A stretch of DNA of 64,000 nt, from assembly GCA_037952775.1 (NCBI GenBank), contig JBANAY010000004.1, positions 1,426,001-1,490,000 on the forward strand, given 5' to 3'. The position numbers and the translations under genes are program-made. Positions 23,810 through 35,685 of the stretch are shown in pieces. The notes beneath the pieces are model-generated. The model was not told the DNA's origin, did no database searches, and saw nothing but the letters and a program-made list of their open reading frames with translations. The DNA comes from Clonostachys chloroleuca. Lineage: Eukaryota; Ascomycota; Sordariomycetes; Hypocreales; Bionectriaceae. The first letter of the stretch is position 1. Each line of letters opens with the position of its first letter.

Positions 23810-25916
23810 TCATGCCGTGGGAGTCGCGGTCGGCAGGCACGAGCACGCGGAGCTCGCGCGCGAGATGATATTAGTCGGACACGCGGCAGCGACGTAGGAC
23901 GGCACGGCCGACACGTCCGCATGCCACCCGGACGTGAACTCGCCGCAAAACTCGCGGCTCTCCTCGAGCTTCTGCTCCGACCGCATCGCGCGCAGGCAGT
24001 TGTCCGCGTTGCACGTCTTGGCCGGGCACTTCTCACGCTTGCTCATCTTGACCAGGTACCCGCCGCGCTCGATGGTGTTGATGAAGATGAAGCCCGACTT
24101 GAACATGGCGTACGACGACCAGGAGCCCGAGAAGGCGATGGTGCCGCCTCCAGGGAGGTTGTCGTCCTCCGGGTAGATGTCGAAGAAGGCCACCTCGCAG
24201 ACGCCGGAGCCCGTGGGGTCCGAGAGGACTGTGGAGATGTCGTACACGCGCATGCCGGCTCCATAGTTGCTCTGGAAGATGAGGTCGCCGACGACGTACT
24301 GGTTGTGGTCGATGCCTCGCTCCGTGGCCTTCCAGATGCCCGTCTGCTTGGGCTTCTCGAGATCGTGGATCGACCAGATGTACGTCACTGGGTATCCGTC
24401 TGTGCCGGGCCCGGAGGCGTCGTACTCATCGTACTCGTCGTCCAGGAACAGGTACTCTTGCCAGTTGACGTCGTTGACCCAGCCTTGGTGGGTGTAGGAC
24501 GCGCCCTCGTACGAGGTGCGTGAAATGACCTTTGAATTGGCCTTGTCCGTCACATCGTAAATAGTAAGGGTGTCTTCGTTGTAACCGTAGCAAATGTCAT
24601 GGCCAACATATCTCTCGTCTGGGCCGCGGTAGACGAGACATTGCGCCTATCAAGCGTGAGTAAGAAGCTGGTCTTTTACAACAAGAAATGTCTGCGTGGG
24701 CGGGGGACTTACATCGTGGACATAGCCGTCGTCGCCATTGCAACCCAGGGCGACAGGGTTGCTAGGGTCGTCAAGGCTGAAGAAGTGCAGACCACTCTTG
24801 CAGGCCTCGTCGCGAGGAGTGACACCCACGGCGACGCCGTACTGAAGCTCCTCGTTAACGACAACGTTGTGAGCGCGGCCAAGAGGCATGGTCGAGTTGT
24901 AGTGACCCGTCAGGTCCTTGGCATTGTCAAACTTGATGGGGGCCTCTTCGGGCTTGATGCTCAGAAGCTGCAGTCACGGTCAGTATCCTTCCCAGCGCGA
25001 ATGGAGCCAAATTCAAAGTACCTTGGTCATGTCAAAGATCTGGATACCATTGCCTTCAAGCTCGCTGCCAATGACGACATAATGCTTGTACGAACGGACC
25101 TCGGTCCAGTACGCGCGATCTCCAACAGGAGCAAACTTTGGCCTGTTCATACCAGCGGTAAGCAACACTTGCCTCCGAGCACATCGGGGATGATTGCCTT
25201 ACAGAAAACCGAGATGAAGCATCCGACCCTCGGGGAGAATTTCGATGAAGGACACGCCGTCGTACAGGCCGCTGGCTAATGGCAAATCAGCACATGCATA
25301 CAATACTGGCGCAACAAAGGGAGACCATTAAAGGCGCACATACCGATAAATTCACGACCAGACTCAGGGTCAGTCCAGCCCCAGGAAGAGCTGCCACTCT
25401 TGCCACGATAATCCGTGTTGGGCGATCCCAGCGTAGCGTGATTGATAAAATCATACAGATCAATCTGCCGTTTCTTGTCAATCCATTTGATTCGGTAACC
25501 CTTCAATGTGAGAGGAGCTCCATACATTCTTACACTTGAAGGTCAACAAGGGATTGCCGGGGACGGCCTCGGCCTTTCCATTGATACATTTCGTGTAGTT
25601 GAGACGAGGCCACTGCGTCGAGTCCATCAACCCAGCTGCCTCTTCAGCTTCCCAGTGCGCCTGTTCATGTTAGCCATGGCTATGAGATCTGGTGAATGTC
25701 AATCATCACGTACAATCTTCGTTTCAATCAGCTTCTCGTGGATATAGCCCGAGTCGTACAGCTCTGTATCCCGCCATTACGGTCAGCCGACTCGCCCACC
25801 AACACAGTCCCCGTACACTTACCAGCCGCACGCTGCTCATCTTTGGGGAGCTCTTTCCCGAGGGTGGGAACAGCCGCCGAAAGTGCCACTGCACTGGCGA
25901 GGGATGTGAAGCGCAT
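23810..25916 (-). CDS. Secreted choice-of-anchor B family protein (LVIVD repeats)
   Basis: Eight exons on the minus strand: 25823-25916, 25714-25763, 25526-25660, 25344-25464, 25203-25275, 25022-25142, 24713-24967 and 23810-24646. All seven introns are 54-68 nt with GT-AG ends and the sum gives 561 residues in frame. The N-terminus MRFTSLASAVALSAAVPTLG is a signal peptide. LVIVD-type repeats follow, among them GIQIFDMTKLL, LHFFSLDDPSNPVAL, LTIYDVTD and MRVYDISTVL, with conserved segments DLYDFINHATLGS, FIASGLYDGVSFIEILPEG and ASYTHQGWV. The family forms a secreted beta-propeller of unknown function. It is a large intact gene in an otherwise sparse region. Confidence 0.9.
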
Positions 25917-28412
25917 TGTAGAAAGATGGGATTGAGACGGTCTGTATCTACAAACCGCGAGGGAAAGAAAGTCTACAGCACAGCGGAGCTAATGGAATCG
26001 AAATTTCCCCTGTGGAATTGGGCTACCGGTGGTCATATACACATTTTACACCTCCGTGATCTTTGGTCCATCCCATGTCGACCCCTCAACTTGGCACCTC
26101 ATCTCTGGACTTCGTGTTCTCCGAGCAAGAATGGTGGCTGCACTGCGAAATGAATTGTCCCATTCCAGGACGGGCAGGTGCGACATATCCCGTGATGGGC
26201 AGTGCTACCTACTTATCAATCCAGTCTCTTTTTGTTCCCACCGAGATGTGGAGGTAGAGGGTGAACCTGGATGGTTGGGGAAGCTCTGCCCACCTTTTTA
26301 GAATCAAGTCACCAAGCGGTAAGCGTATCCAAGCGTGCATTTATTGGTTCCCCGCATCCCAGACCGATCAAATCCGTGCTTCTCCTCCGTTTAGACTTTT
26401 TGTCGAGCCAATTGCCAGTGGTCCAAACCTCCATTCGGAAGGAGGAAAAGACGCTCCGTGGCTTGGCCAGCATGTCGAGATAGCACCAGTGTGAATTCGG
26501 GTTAGCAAGCGCAGGGCCAATCTAGCATAAAATTAAGATTGCCTTTTTCATCGCGCTGCTCCGCCGTTTGTGCCCTTCTTCCATCCCAGTATTAGGTAGT
26601 TAGCCGTTGTCTCAGATCAATCGCGAGATGCAGCAGAGAAGGATGTGCGGCTTTTTTTTCTGCTTTCTCCCTTCCTTGATCCTGCTGCCTAGGAATCGAC
26701 TGCGATTCTTCCACCTGAAGTATGCATCGCTTGGCAGACCCTTTGTAAGCGACCGGCAAACAAGCTTCCCTCTTGGTCAGTAGCGGCTCGGGGCAGTGAT
26801 AAATTCCTTGGCGTCTTACGCCCGTATCGGCATGTCAGTCTGGCCAAGAAGTGAGACCAGCACAAATGGACAACCTATAGAGCCGACATTTTGAGTGTTC
26901 TGTTCAACCTCCTACAATCCCTTTCACCCCAGCTCCCAATTAATAGCTTTTCTCATGTCTGTGTTCCCTTATTACTAGAGTTCAATAGGCGATTGGTATT
27001 AAGTTAGAAGGTGATATAATGATAGGAACTGTGGTAAAGGTATTGAAGGAGATGATTACTCTCAGCTTCAGAAGTGGAACGTGCCATTCACTGCTTGGTG
27101 GGTGTGCCATGATGCAGCATCTGATGCTTTCAGCATACCCGATGAACCAATATTTTCTTGTTTCTTCTTAATTGTATTATTCTCACCCTGATATATGAAC
27201 CTTTCCCCATTGAATTGATATAGTGAACGATATTGACGCGGCCGTGACTTTCATGATTTGGTCTTATAGGGTAGGTGGATATTGGGGATATTTTTAGACA
27301 GAAGTCTGACGCGTTTTCTCGCGTCGCGACGGCGATTTTAATCATTCTGGCCAGCCAGGAGAGATGATTTCATGTTTCTATTTTTGATCATTTGTAACCC
27401 ATAAGACTGAAGTGAAAGCTTGTAGGCTCTGGTTGGTTTTCTGAAGGAACCGAAGGGGGTTGCCTAACCTTCAATTGTCTCTCAGCTAAAGTTGATTCTT
27501 GATCCATGGCGTCTATGTTTTCGCTCCCCCCCCCCCCCCACCAAAAAAAAAAAAGTATATGATTCGCCCATGTATGGAATAAATTAACACATTCCGTTCA
27601 TTGTTGGAAATGGACCTCTTGGGACGCCATATTATTATGATGATCGGAGTCAACTCTGCGTACCCAGCCGTTGAAAAGCCTCTCAATTAGTACCTCCGTA
27701 CGCTTAGCCAACGTCCACTGATCTGATTTCTTCTCATGGATCCCATAATTTCGGGATGGTTTGCTTAGAAGATTGTTTAATTTTCATAACCCCATAAGAA
27801 CTTGGACTAGTGAAAAGAATGCCCCAAGAGCTAATACAGAGCATTGAACATTTGAGCCTTCTGAAAACTCAAGATGATCTAATGAATGTTTTCCAAGGCG
27901 GAAAATGACTACTCGGGTAAAAACTGTTCTTGTATGATGCTGTTTGATGCGGGTTTAGTATATTTTGCAAAAGGTCCTGGATATTAGTAAAAGCAGACTA
28001 TTTATCAACCAGAATATGTAGTAGTCAACTGATCTTGACTTATTGTATTAGCAGAAACTGCTTAGTTAGTGACCATTGGAGGCCCCAGTCGACAACCTGA
28101 TTGAAGTTCGTATGAATACGTGGCATTCAAATGATGCAGTGCGTGAACAATTATTGAATAATGATAAAAACGTGTTGATAAATGCTTCTCTATATCAGAA
28201 TATGCTATGAATTAAAATATATGCATATGTAGCAAAACGCTAATAATATATGTGAATGAATGTAAGAAAAAGAGAAAAAGAAAAAAAGAAAACAGTTATC
28301 AAAACTCCAACCCATGAATAAAATGCCATCTATACCGAAAATGCGTCTATCCCATTATGCTCCATTGCGCTCTAATGCCGAGGTGTAAAATGCAATGCCA
28401 TGATGAAGAGTC
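25917..28412. other. Gene-poor AT-rich region of about 2.5 kb
   Basis: No open frame of convincing size or composition. AT content rises to the right (27.9-28.3 kb) with many TTA/TAA-rich words. No tRNA, terminal inverted repeats or transposase remnants were recognised. The left end is the promoter of the choice-of-anchor B gene; the right end is 3' to the cupredoxin gene. Confidence 0.6.
27526..27554. repeat. C14 and A12 homopolymer tracts
   Basis: Fourteen C bases at 27526-27539, then ACC and twelve A bases at 27543-27554: a simple low-complexity tract with no assigned role, and a site where base counts are likely to be wrong. Confidence 0.85.
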
Positions 28413-28970
28413 TTAGAATCCTCCGTTAGGGTTGGGGTTGGGGATAACAGCGCCACCCTGAATAATGGGAGGAACGATGGAAACGGTGGTGTTGGCAGCA
28501 AGCTGGCGGTGTCTAGCAAGGCTGAACAGCTGGTTGTCGAAGTTCTGGTTGATGACTCCGACCATGCCCTTCTGGCAGTGGTTGCCAGTCGTCTGGGGAC
28601 AGTAGTACCAGATGGGCTTCTTGTTCTCAACGACGATCTGGAAGACCTGAGGAGCCTGGTTCTCCTTGGTTGGGAAGCTGAACCCAGGGAAGAAACCGGT
28701 GTTGCCAGTCAAGGGCTTGCAGGGCTCGGCGAATGAAGATTGAGCAACTGTGTGGTTGGCGGGGAGGAAATGCCACTCGACGATATCGCCGATCTCAGCG
28801 ACAACGTTATCGGGGGAGAAGTTGAGACCACCAAGGCCGGCAGTAACAGAGTGGGTAACACCGGTCAATGAGACGGTGGTAGAGGGCGTTGCTCGAATAG
28901 TTTGGGTTGGAGCAGCGGATACCAGGCCAGAGGCCAGGAGGGTGGCAGCGAAGATCTTGGTGAAAGCCAT
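28413..28970 (-). CDS. Secreted cupredoxin-like (extracellular serine-rich type) protein
   Basis: Intronless, 185 residues, ATG at 28970. A signal peptide (MAFTKIFAATLLASGLVSA) precedes a plastocyanin/azurin-like fold: GLNFSPDNVVAEIGDIVEWHF, then HTVAQSSF with a candidate copper-ligand His, then PIWYYCPQTTGNHCQKGMVGVI with the Cys/His/Met pattern of the second ligand loop. The short C-terminal tail is Pro/Asn-rich without a clear GPI signal. Fungal members are secreted or wall proteins presumed to bind copper; their role is unproven. It is transcribed leftward from a TATA box at 29148-29155. Confidence 0.87.
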   Translation of the reverse strand: MAFTKIFAATLLASGLVSAAPTQTIRATPSTTVSLTGVTHSVTAGLGGLNFSPDNVVAEIGDIVEWHFLPANHTVAQSSFAEPCKPLTGNTGFFPGFSFPTKENQAPQVFQIVVENKKPIWYYCPQTTGNHCQKGMVGVINQNFDNQLFSLARHRQLAANTTVSIVPPIIQGGAVIPNPNPNGGF

Positions 28971-30086
28971 TGTAAATGTTGTGAGTAACGGATGTAGTGA
29001 TTAGAAGATGGAGAAAACCGAGACTCTCAAATTATTGATTAATTGGAAGCTTGAAGGAAAAGTGAAAAGGCTGAGAAATGGCTGTTTGATGATGCTGAAG
29101 CTGAAACTGATGATGGAAAAAGTTTTACATCGCGCGATACCAACGGCTTATATATTCATTACTTGCACACATCTCATGTGAAGCCTCCCGACGGACTGAA
29201 AATAGTTTTGCTGCGCATCGCGACCGCGCCCCCGGATGTTCCTGCTTCCGATAGATGCGGCGGCCGATCAGAGTGCGCCAATCTGACTTAGATTTATGGA
29301 ACGGCCCCCAAAGTTTGGGGAGTTAGTAGGATTAGCTGTGTGGCTAGCCTTGAGGTGGCATAGTCTCCTCCATCACCTAGTTACCAAGATAGAACAGCCG
29401 GCAAGTCGCTAACAAATCTGTCAGCGAGAAGTCTGGGCACAGCCACCAGCGCCGCTTCCTAATATGTGGCTCACCACACCACCAGTTGCTGCGGATGGCT
29501 TTGCCCTTCCTAGCACACTGTCTAAAAATAGGTAGTCAAGCTATTATTGAGAAGACATCCAAGCAAAACTTAATTCCATGCAAGGTGAGCGGTGAATACC
29601 CTACGACCTATGGAATGACCCTCACTACTCCGGATTTAATGCACGAGATGATCGATTCTGTAACCCCGCTCGGAGTGCATTCTTTGAGTCATACTTTTCG
29701 GCGTAGATCCACGTCTCAATCAAGTAAGCGACCGCGATCGCGAATATGGCGCTTCTCTTACAACCCTTGTGGGGTGGGTAGAAATTGCTGTGCACTCCGC
29801 CTTAACTACGAAAGTGCTGTGAAGTAATACGCTTTTTCCTAGAGAAGGTTTCTTTATAAGACTTTCTATTCTATAACAAATAAGTCAAAAATATTTAGTC
29901 GACTTCACCTCACTACCCTATCAAATGCCAGTCTGGTGAAAGGCCAGGTGTCTAGAGGCATACTTTTGAAATGCGTGGATTGAGTTTAAAGTACACTCAT
30001 GGGGAAAGCAACAAGATCTTCATGCGGATACGTATGTCAGTTTGCCCCTTTCGCTCTAGCTGAGCAACGCACTGCTAGCTACTCTT
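28971..30086. other. Intergenic region
   Basis: Promoter of the cupredoxin gene on the left and 3' flank of the aminotransferase gene on the right. Plus-strand frames at 29486-29827 do not look coding. Confidence 0.55.
29148..29155 (-). promoter_or_regulatory. TATA box of the cupredoxin gene
   Basis: TATATAAG read on the minus strand, about 180 bases upstream of the ATG at 28970. Confidence 0.5.
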
Positions 30087-31461
30087 CTAAAATGAACGTT
30101 GTCGAATGAACCTCTCAAGTGCAGGCAAAGCTTCCTTGAGCACATCCGGGGTGCCAAGCGTAATCCGAAGGTAACCTTTGAAATCACCATCGTCATTTTC
30201 TCCAAAGCAGTGTCCCCCCGGAATAACACAAATGCCTTCCTTCTCTGCCAAGGATTTACAGAAAGCAAAATCGTCGACCGGCTTGCCGTCTGCATCAAGA
30301 ACCTTGATGAATGCCGTTCCCGATCCTGCGGGTGTCATCCCAGTGACATATCCCTGATTTGCCGCCACGAAATCCTCAAGCAGTGCTCGGCTCTCTTTGC
30401 AAAGTGAAATATTGCGATGCATGAGGTTCGGAAACACAGAAGGATCCAAGGCGAATGAAGCGACACTATCATCCAACTGCGACACAGTGACTGTGGTCAA
30501 GTCTCGCTTGATAGCTATATTCTTCAGCAACTCATCATTCTCCGTTACTATCCATCCCACTCGGATGCCAGGGAGAGAAAATGCCTTGGACATGGAGCCC
30601 GTGACGACAGCCTTTGTGTAGCCAAGCGAAACAAGGGATGGGGGCTTGGGCTCGTCAAAAAACATGGGAGAAAAGACCTCATCACAGAAGACAACGATAT
30701 CGGATTTGTGGGCGATGCTGATTACTTGCTCAAGGAAACCTTTGCCTAGAACAGCGCCTGTGGGATTATTCGGATTACTATCATTATTGTTAGTGATTTG
30801 GGCATACTGTGCTGTTCTGGGTAGTAGTTCAGTACTTGAGGATAATTGCCTTGGTGTTCGGCCTAATCAAAGATGAGAGCTCTTCGATATTCAATTGCCA
30901 GTCATTGTCCTCATCCATCTTCCAAAGTTCAACGTCAACGCCGCTGTACTTTGGGACGAGATATAGCTGGCCAAATGTAGGATACTGGCAAATTACGTGA
31001 TCCCCTGGGCCACAAATAGTATCCAGGAGCAGGAAATTTGCCATAATTGACCCTGGTGTGAGGAGAACATTATCGGCGGTAAGTTGCTTCTCATTGGAGG
31101 AATGTAATTTGGCGATCTGTTCGCGAAGCTTCACCGAACCGCGTGAAACTCCATATGTTAGCTTGAGATTAGAATCAATTACTTCTAGATCAGGGTCTGC
31201 GGAAAGGCTCTTCAAGTCCTGCACCGAAAGAGCAGAGGTGAAGGATCCTGTAGATATCATTAGTCTCTCAATACTATGTTTCCGGCGTGGAGCTCTTACC
31301 CGCAAGTCCATATTTACTCGACGGCTCAACTCAAAGTCAGCAAAGTCATGGATTTCGAGGAGAAGGCTTGGGCATACACCATGAGATCGAACTGCTCGGA
31401 TGTCAGTATCTGCACTAGCTTTAAAAAGGAGGAGCTTTGGTTTATGGGGGACGCACTCCAT
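30087..31461 (-). CDS. PLP-dependent aminotransferase, class I/II
   Basis: Four exons: 31380-31461, 31300-31329, 30836-31247 and 30087-30777, giving 404 residues. The introns are 50, 52 and 58 nt. The 30-nt second exon uses a gctgac branch point and restores reading as VEPSSKYGLAG before SFTSALSVQDL. Fold type I aminotransferase motifs are all present: YGVSRGSVKLREQIA, NNPNNPTG, VVFCDEVF, and the PLP-lysine motif SMSKAFSLPGIRVGW. No targeting signal is clear. It resembles the 1-aminocyclopropane-1-carboxylate synthase and capreomycidine synthase-like branch, but the substrate is not predictable. It is divergent from the RidA gene across 521 bases, suggesting joint control. Confidence 0.88.
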
Positions 31462-31982
31462 TCATCAATCTTAAATTCCTGCACGTTTTTCATCTTGAGA
31501 TTGATTTTGAACAACCTGGTATCTTTGTGTCTTTGGGTTGGGAATAAATCTGGAAAGTGATATTTTCATTGGAGATTGTCCGTATCATTGTATAATTATA
31601 ACCCGAGAAGGTCGGTTAGAGACGGCACTCCTCCTCGAATGAGTCAGACAGCATGTGTGACAGCCGCTATGAGTCTGCTCCAAAAGACTCTACTCAAAGA
31701 CTCTACTCCAAGAGTTCACTCCGACAATGCCGACAACGGCGAGCAGCATAACCACGCCGATTGGATTATTTCCGATTCCCAGCATCTTTCACCATCTGAT
31801 GCAACGTTGTCAGCCAATGATTAGCTTGATCTGCAACAACTGGTTCGATCCTCCTGTTGACTCGCTTATAAATCCAACCACGCCCTTTGAGGGCCGATAA
31901 TCGGCCGTTGTGTCATTTGTGCGGAGTGTCTAGATAAAGTTTCGATTGATCTGCGGTAACCAACTTTTCTATATAATTAGAC
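31462..31982. promoter_or_regulatory. Divergent promoter between aminotransferase and RidA genes
   Basis: A 521-base gap with the two start codons facing outwards. It contains a near-perfect tandem of AAAGACTCTACTC units around 31682-31710, which could be protein-binding sites. No functional data. Confidence 0.4.
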
Positions 31983-32593
31983 ATGTTCAGATACTCCGGA
32001 ACCAGATTGCTTTTGCCACGTCGCCAACTCATCTCACGATTCAAAATGTCCGCCAGTACAGAGCGTAAAGTAGAGCAGGTCTCGACAACTGCTGCCCCTG
32101 CACCTTTACCGCAGTTTTCCCAGGCTATTAAATTCAATGGATTACTTTTCTGCTCTGGAAATGTTGGAGCTATTCCCGGCACGAATCTGCAGCTCGTCGA
32201 GGGCACCGCCAAGGATCGCACGGTAATTTACCATCGTCTCGGCACTTAGCCTGTATATAATTATTTGATCAAGTAATATTTCTCTAACTTTGACCCAGAG
32301 GCAAACGTTGAAGAACATCAGTGCTGTGCTAGAAGCCGGCGGTAGCAGCCTGCGCAATGTTCTCAAAGTGAACATCTTCATCACCGACATGGCAAACTTC
32401 TCATTGATCAACGAGGCGTACGATGAGTTTTTCACCTGGTCTCCGAAGCCTGTATGTTGATTTCTCAATTGTTGCCTGACAGTTAGCGCCATTTACTGAC
32501 AAGGATATCTCGCAGGCGCGGACATGTGTAGCTGTTCACCAGCTGCCTTTGGGTACTGATGTCGAGATCGAATGTACTGCATTTGTTAACTAA
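31983..32593 (+). CDS. RidA/YER057c/UK114 family enamine/imine deaminase, probably mitochondrial
   Basis: Three exons, 31983-32222, 32299-32451 and 32516-32593, 156 residues, all junctions in phase. The N-terminus MFRYSGTRLLLPRRQLISRF is Arg-rich and lacks acidic residues, fitting a mitochondrial presequence; an internal ATG at 32046 would give a cytosolic form. The RidA fold follows: FSQAIKFNGLLFCSGNVG, LEAGGSSLRNVLKVNIFITDM, and the C-terminal ARTCVAVHQLPLGTDVEIECTA, containing the conserved Arg that binds the carboxylate. RidA proteins hydrolyse 2-aminoacrylate and related imines released by PLP enzymes. The divergent PLP aminotransferase makes a direct functional link plausible. Confidence 0.92.
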
Positions 32594-33673
32594 ACAAGCC
32601 TCACATGGATACTCCAACTGAAAAAACTTATGCAGTAATCCAGAGATCCGTTCTTTGAGCCATCCATTGTTGAATGAAGCCCACGAATACCTCTACAATG
32701 ACTGTCAATCGTATATTCGTTTTTGGGTTCATCTCACCCGACCGGCTTAGGGATGAAAGGGTCAAATCAACATTCCCATCCCTTCTTATGGGTCTTAGGC
32801 AACTATTTTATCTATGGTAGTGGTTGCCTAATTATCTCAAGGGACACCGGCTGTACAGCCCCGACTATTGAGCCTAGTGACTCTCACCGTGATTGCTCCA
32901 TACCACGTGTAGATCAGATCGTGCATGTATATAAGGTGGCCACCAGATGGTACACAGTCCTAGGCTTGCGACGAATATGGGAGGTATATGAGGGATTTGA
33001 CCCGTTTGCTATTCCCGTTGAGTTTTTGTGATTATAGTTCGATATTTGGCCCGCCTAGCAATACTTGTATCTACCTAAGCTTCAAGAGGGGCTGGGAGCC
33101 AGCGTGCCGGATCTGCCGGACTCAACGGGGCGAAGACTCATTTAATGGGTGAACAGAGTGGAATTATCGACAGACTGACCCAAGCCACGCCTGAAGTGTA
33201 CGTGTTCAATCGCACAGAATCTGCCCAGAAGACGGTAAATATCCCTACTGTTTGGATCAGTCAGCGGCTTATAGAAGTACCTCCAACGGTCCTCTAGGCC
33301 CTAAAAGCCTTGGTGACGTGTGCTGATCAAAAAAAGGCATGGGCTCAGCCAGATATTGTGGGTAATTTCCAGAAGGCACAGAGTTAAAGTCGTCAGTATG
33401 GGCCCGCTGCGCCCCTACACATGGGCAAAGCTATGGCTAACACGGCATCGATTGATCGTCCCATCCATCCGTATTAAAAGAGTGGCAGGGTAGCCCTTCG
33501 CATCGTGAGTGGCAAAAAGAATAAATATGAACTATTTCCCTACCTATGCTTTCACAAGTTGCCATTCTCCTGTTCATACCAGACAACTGACTAGGTTACT
33601 CATCTTCCAACACCGCGAAGCTATCAACTATATATACTCACTCTCACTCAAAATCAAATACACCGGGGTCGTC
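32594..33673. other. Intergenic region
   Basis: About 1.1 kb with no supported gene; a 102-codon frame at 32723-33031 has no recognisable features. The right end holds the promoter of the next gene. Confidence 0.55.
33629..33634 (+). promoter_or_regulatory. TATA box of the Gly/Ala-rich protein gene
   Basis: TATATA 40 bases upstream of the ATG at 33674, close enough to suggest a short leader. Confidence 0.4.
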
Positions 33674-34174
33674 ATGTCGAACCAGGGATATTACGGGCAC
33701 ACCTACACTCAGGTCCAGCCCCAAAGGGTGGGGAAATCTCTCTATTTGAATGCATCCCGTTTTTGATCAAATCTGCTAACATCTACGCTTCCCAGGCTTC
33801 ATACTCGCTGGGAAACAGCCCCTACAGCCATGGCCAGGGTGGATATATTCCTCCATACCACCAACAAGCCGACTATTACCGTGCCCCGGCACCCGGATTT
33901 TATCAGAGTCAGAATGAAATGGCCGGAGCCGAAGGCGAGCGAGGTCTGGGTGCCACCGTCGTTGGCGGTGGTGCTGCTGGCTGGGCTGCCCACAAGGCAG
34001 GCTCCGGTATGTTCGGCAGTCTTGCCAGCGCGGCTGCTGGCGCAATAGGCGCTAATTTTCTTGAGAGCAAGCTGAAGAAGTGAGTCTTCTGGCGTTCAAC
34101 AGAATGCACTGTCAAGAATATTTGGCTGACATCTCCCATCTAGGCACCGCAATAAGAAGCACGATAAGCACTAG
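33674..34174 (+). CDS. Small Tyr/Gln- and Gly/Ala-rich protein
   Basis: Three exons, 33674-33727, 33796-34079 and 34144-34174, 122 residues, with clean splice sites (ctaac branch point in intron 1). The N-terminal half is rich in Tyr, Gln, Pro and Gly, such as GYYGHTYTQVQPQR. The middle carries GLGATVVGGGAAGWAAHKAG and SLASAAAGAIGANFLESKLKK, a glycine-zipper-like helix pair that may insert in or sit on a membrane. The tail HRNKKHDKH is strongly basic and His-rich. Similar small fungal proteins are known only as hypothetical or stress-related. Function unknown. Confidence 0.75.
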
Positions 34175-34567
34175 CGAACCTCGCATTGGGTGATAACCCT
34201 CTTATTTTTTCTTTTTTTCTTCTTATTTTCTGTTCGGTTACATTCATTAATGATATTGAGGCGTTGGTTGGGGTGCGGGCATAGCGTATTTCACATTTTA
34301 ATGATTGAAGTTCTTCAGTCTCTATCACCAGGTGTTCATGTACTAAATAAAGGAATCAACATGAAGACACCTAGTGTTCCTTAATAATATTCAAATACTC
34401 TCGAACAATAAATTCATCAAATCGGGTGACTCCTACGCTTTTGCTCACCTTGGGTCAAAGAGGCGCACATCAGACTTATCGTCGCTGCCGTGGCTAAACG
34501 AAAGACAAAATCGACATATGCTTTCATTTGAAGAATGAAATGAAAAAGAGATACTGGATTTATAATT

Positions 34568-35685
34568 TTAAGAAAGGAAACTGCCATTCGTTTTCTGGAC
34601 AATGGCATTGTACTCGGGTAGAAACTGCATATACATACAGGCTGGGGACCCAGAGCATTTCTTTGTGTAAGCCGCCTCCTCGTCACCAACATATTTCTTC
34701 GGAATGCCGTTTGCCGCTGCGGCTTCGACCAAGAGCTGTGCTTGACAGGCCCTCTCGAGCGCTACAAAGAAAGCAGCAGCCTCTCCTATGGTTTCTCCAC
34801 ATGTGAGAAGACTGACAAAGCCAGTTAGTTAGCTCAGCACCTGAGAATTAAGAAGGTCTGAGATCCAATCATACCCGTGATTCTGGAGGATAGCATTTTT
34901 CTTCACAGGGCCAAGAGCATTGACGATATGTTGGCCTTCTTCTTTGGCTAAAACAATTCCTCCGAACCCTTCGTAAACGGCGAGGTCATTATAAAACATG
35001 CATGAGTCTGAGACGATTAGTCCACATTGTCTGCATCGTGTTTATTACATTGAGTCTACAGTACCTTGGTTAAGCATTTCAATAGGTCTGCCAAAAGTAG
35101 ACCAGGCGCGGCCATGAGGCGAGTGCAGGTGGCACGCAGCATTGATATCCGGCCGTGCTTTGTGAATGCTGGAGTGGATAATGAAGCCGGCAGCGTTGAC
35201 TTTGTGTGGACTTGGTTCGACCGGCCTGCCCTCCTCATCTACTAGGACTAGATCACTCGCCTTGATTGTAGAGAAGTGCATGGCATATGGATCTGCCATG
35301 TGACGCTTGTTATTACGCATGCTTATCGATGATCATGCGGGTAAGACTTACTGAGCCAGAAACAGTCTGGCCGTACAGGATCTGAAATATAAATTTAGTA
35401 CCTTCTCGGCTTGGATTTGTTCATTATTAACCCACCTCGAAGGCTGATGTGTCCGGACGCACCATCAGCCCAACCCAGCTTGGCAAAAATTCGAAAGGCA
35501 CCAGCCATCTGCTGCTTGGCCCATTTGCGCTCTTCGTACTTGTCGGTGAATGTGGGAACCTCGTGTAAACGGATTGGAGCGTCCCCGTCCACAATCGTGT
35601 TCAGAGCATTTCCTCCTTCTTTGTGCTTGGGGGCCTCGACGCCTATCTGGAGCGGGGTCACTTGAGACGTTGTCGTGATAGACAT
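34568..35685 (-). CDS. Class II aldolase/adducin domain protein
   Basis: Five exons: 35436-35685, 35352-35381 (30 nt), 35065-35292, 34875-35007 and 34568-34811; 294 residues with all phases consistent. The class II aldolase/adducin fold is shown by GWADGASGHISLR, NAAGFIIHSSIHKARPDINAA, the metal-binding CHLHSPHG (two His) and ILQNHGLLTCG (third His). Bacterial relatives are L-fuculose-phosphate or ribulose-5-phosphate metal-dependent aldolases and epimerases; fungal members are soluble and mostly uncharacterised, so the reaction is not assigned. It lies between the Gly/Ala-rich protein gene and the OYE gene and is transcribed leftward like the OYE. Confidence 0.9.

Noticed and set aside
31310..31461. 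Possible frameshift at the N-terminus of the aminotransferase
   Set aside because: A 50-nt intron (31330-31379) with a gctgac branch point and a 30-nt exon resolve the frame without any error.
32723..33031. 102-codon plus-strand frame after the RidA gene
   Set aside because: No motif; begins in probable RidA 3' flank.
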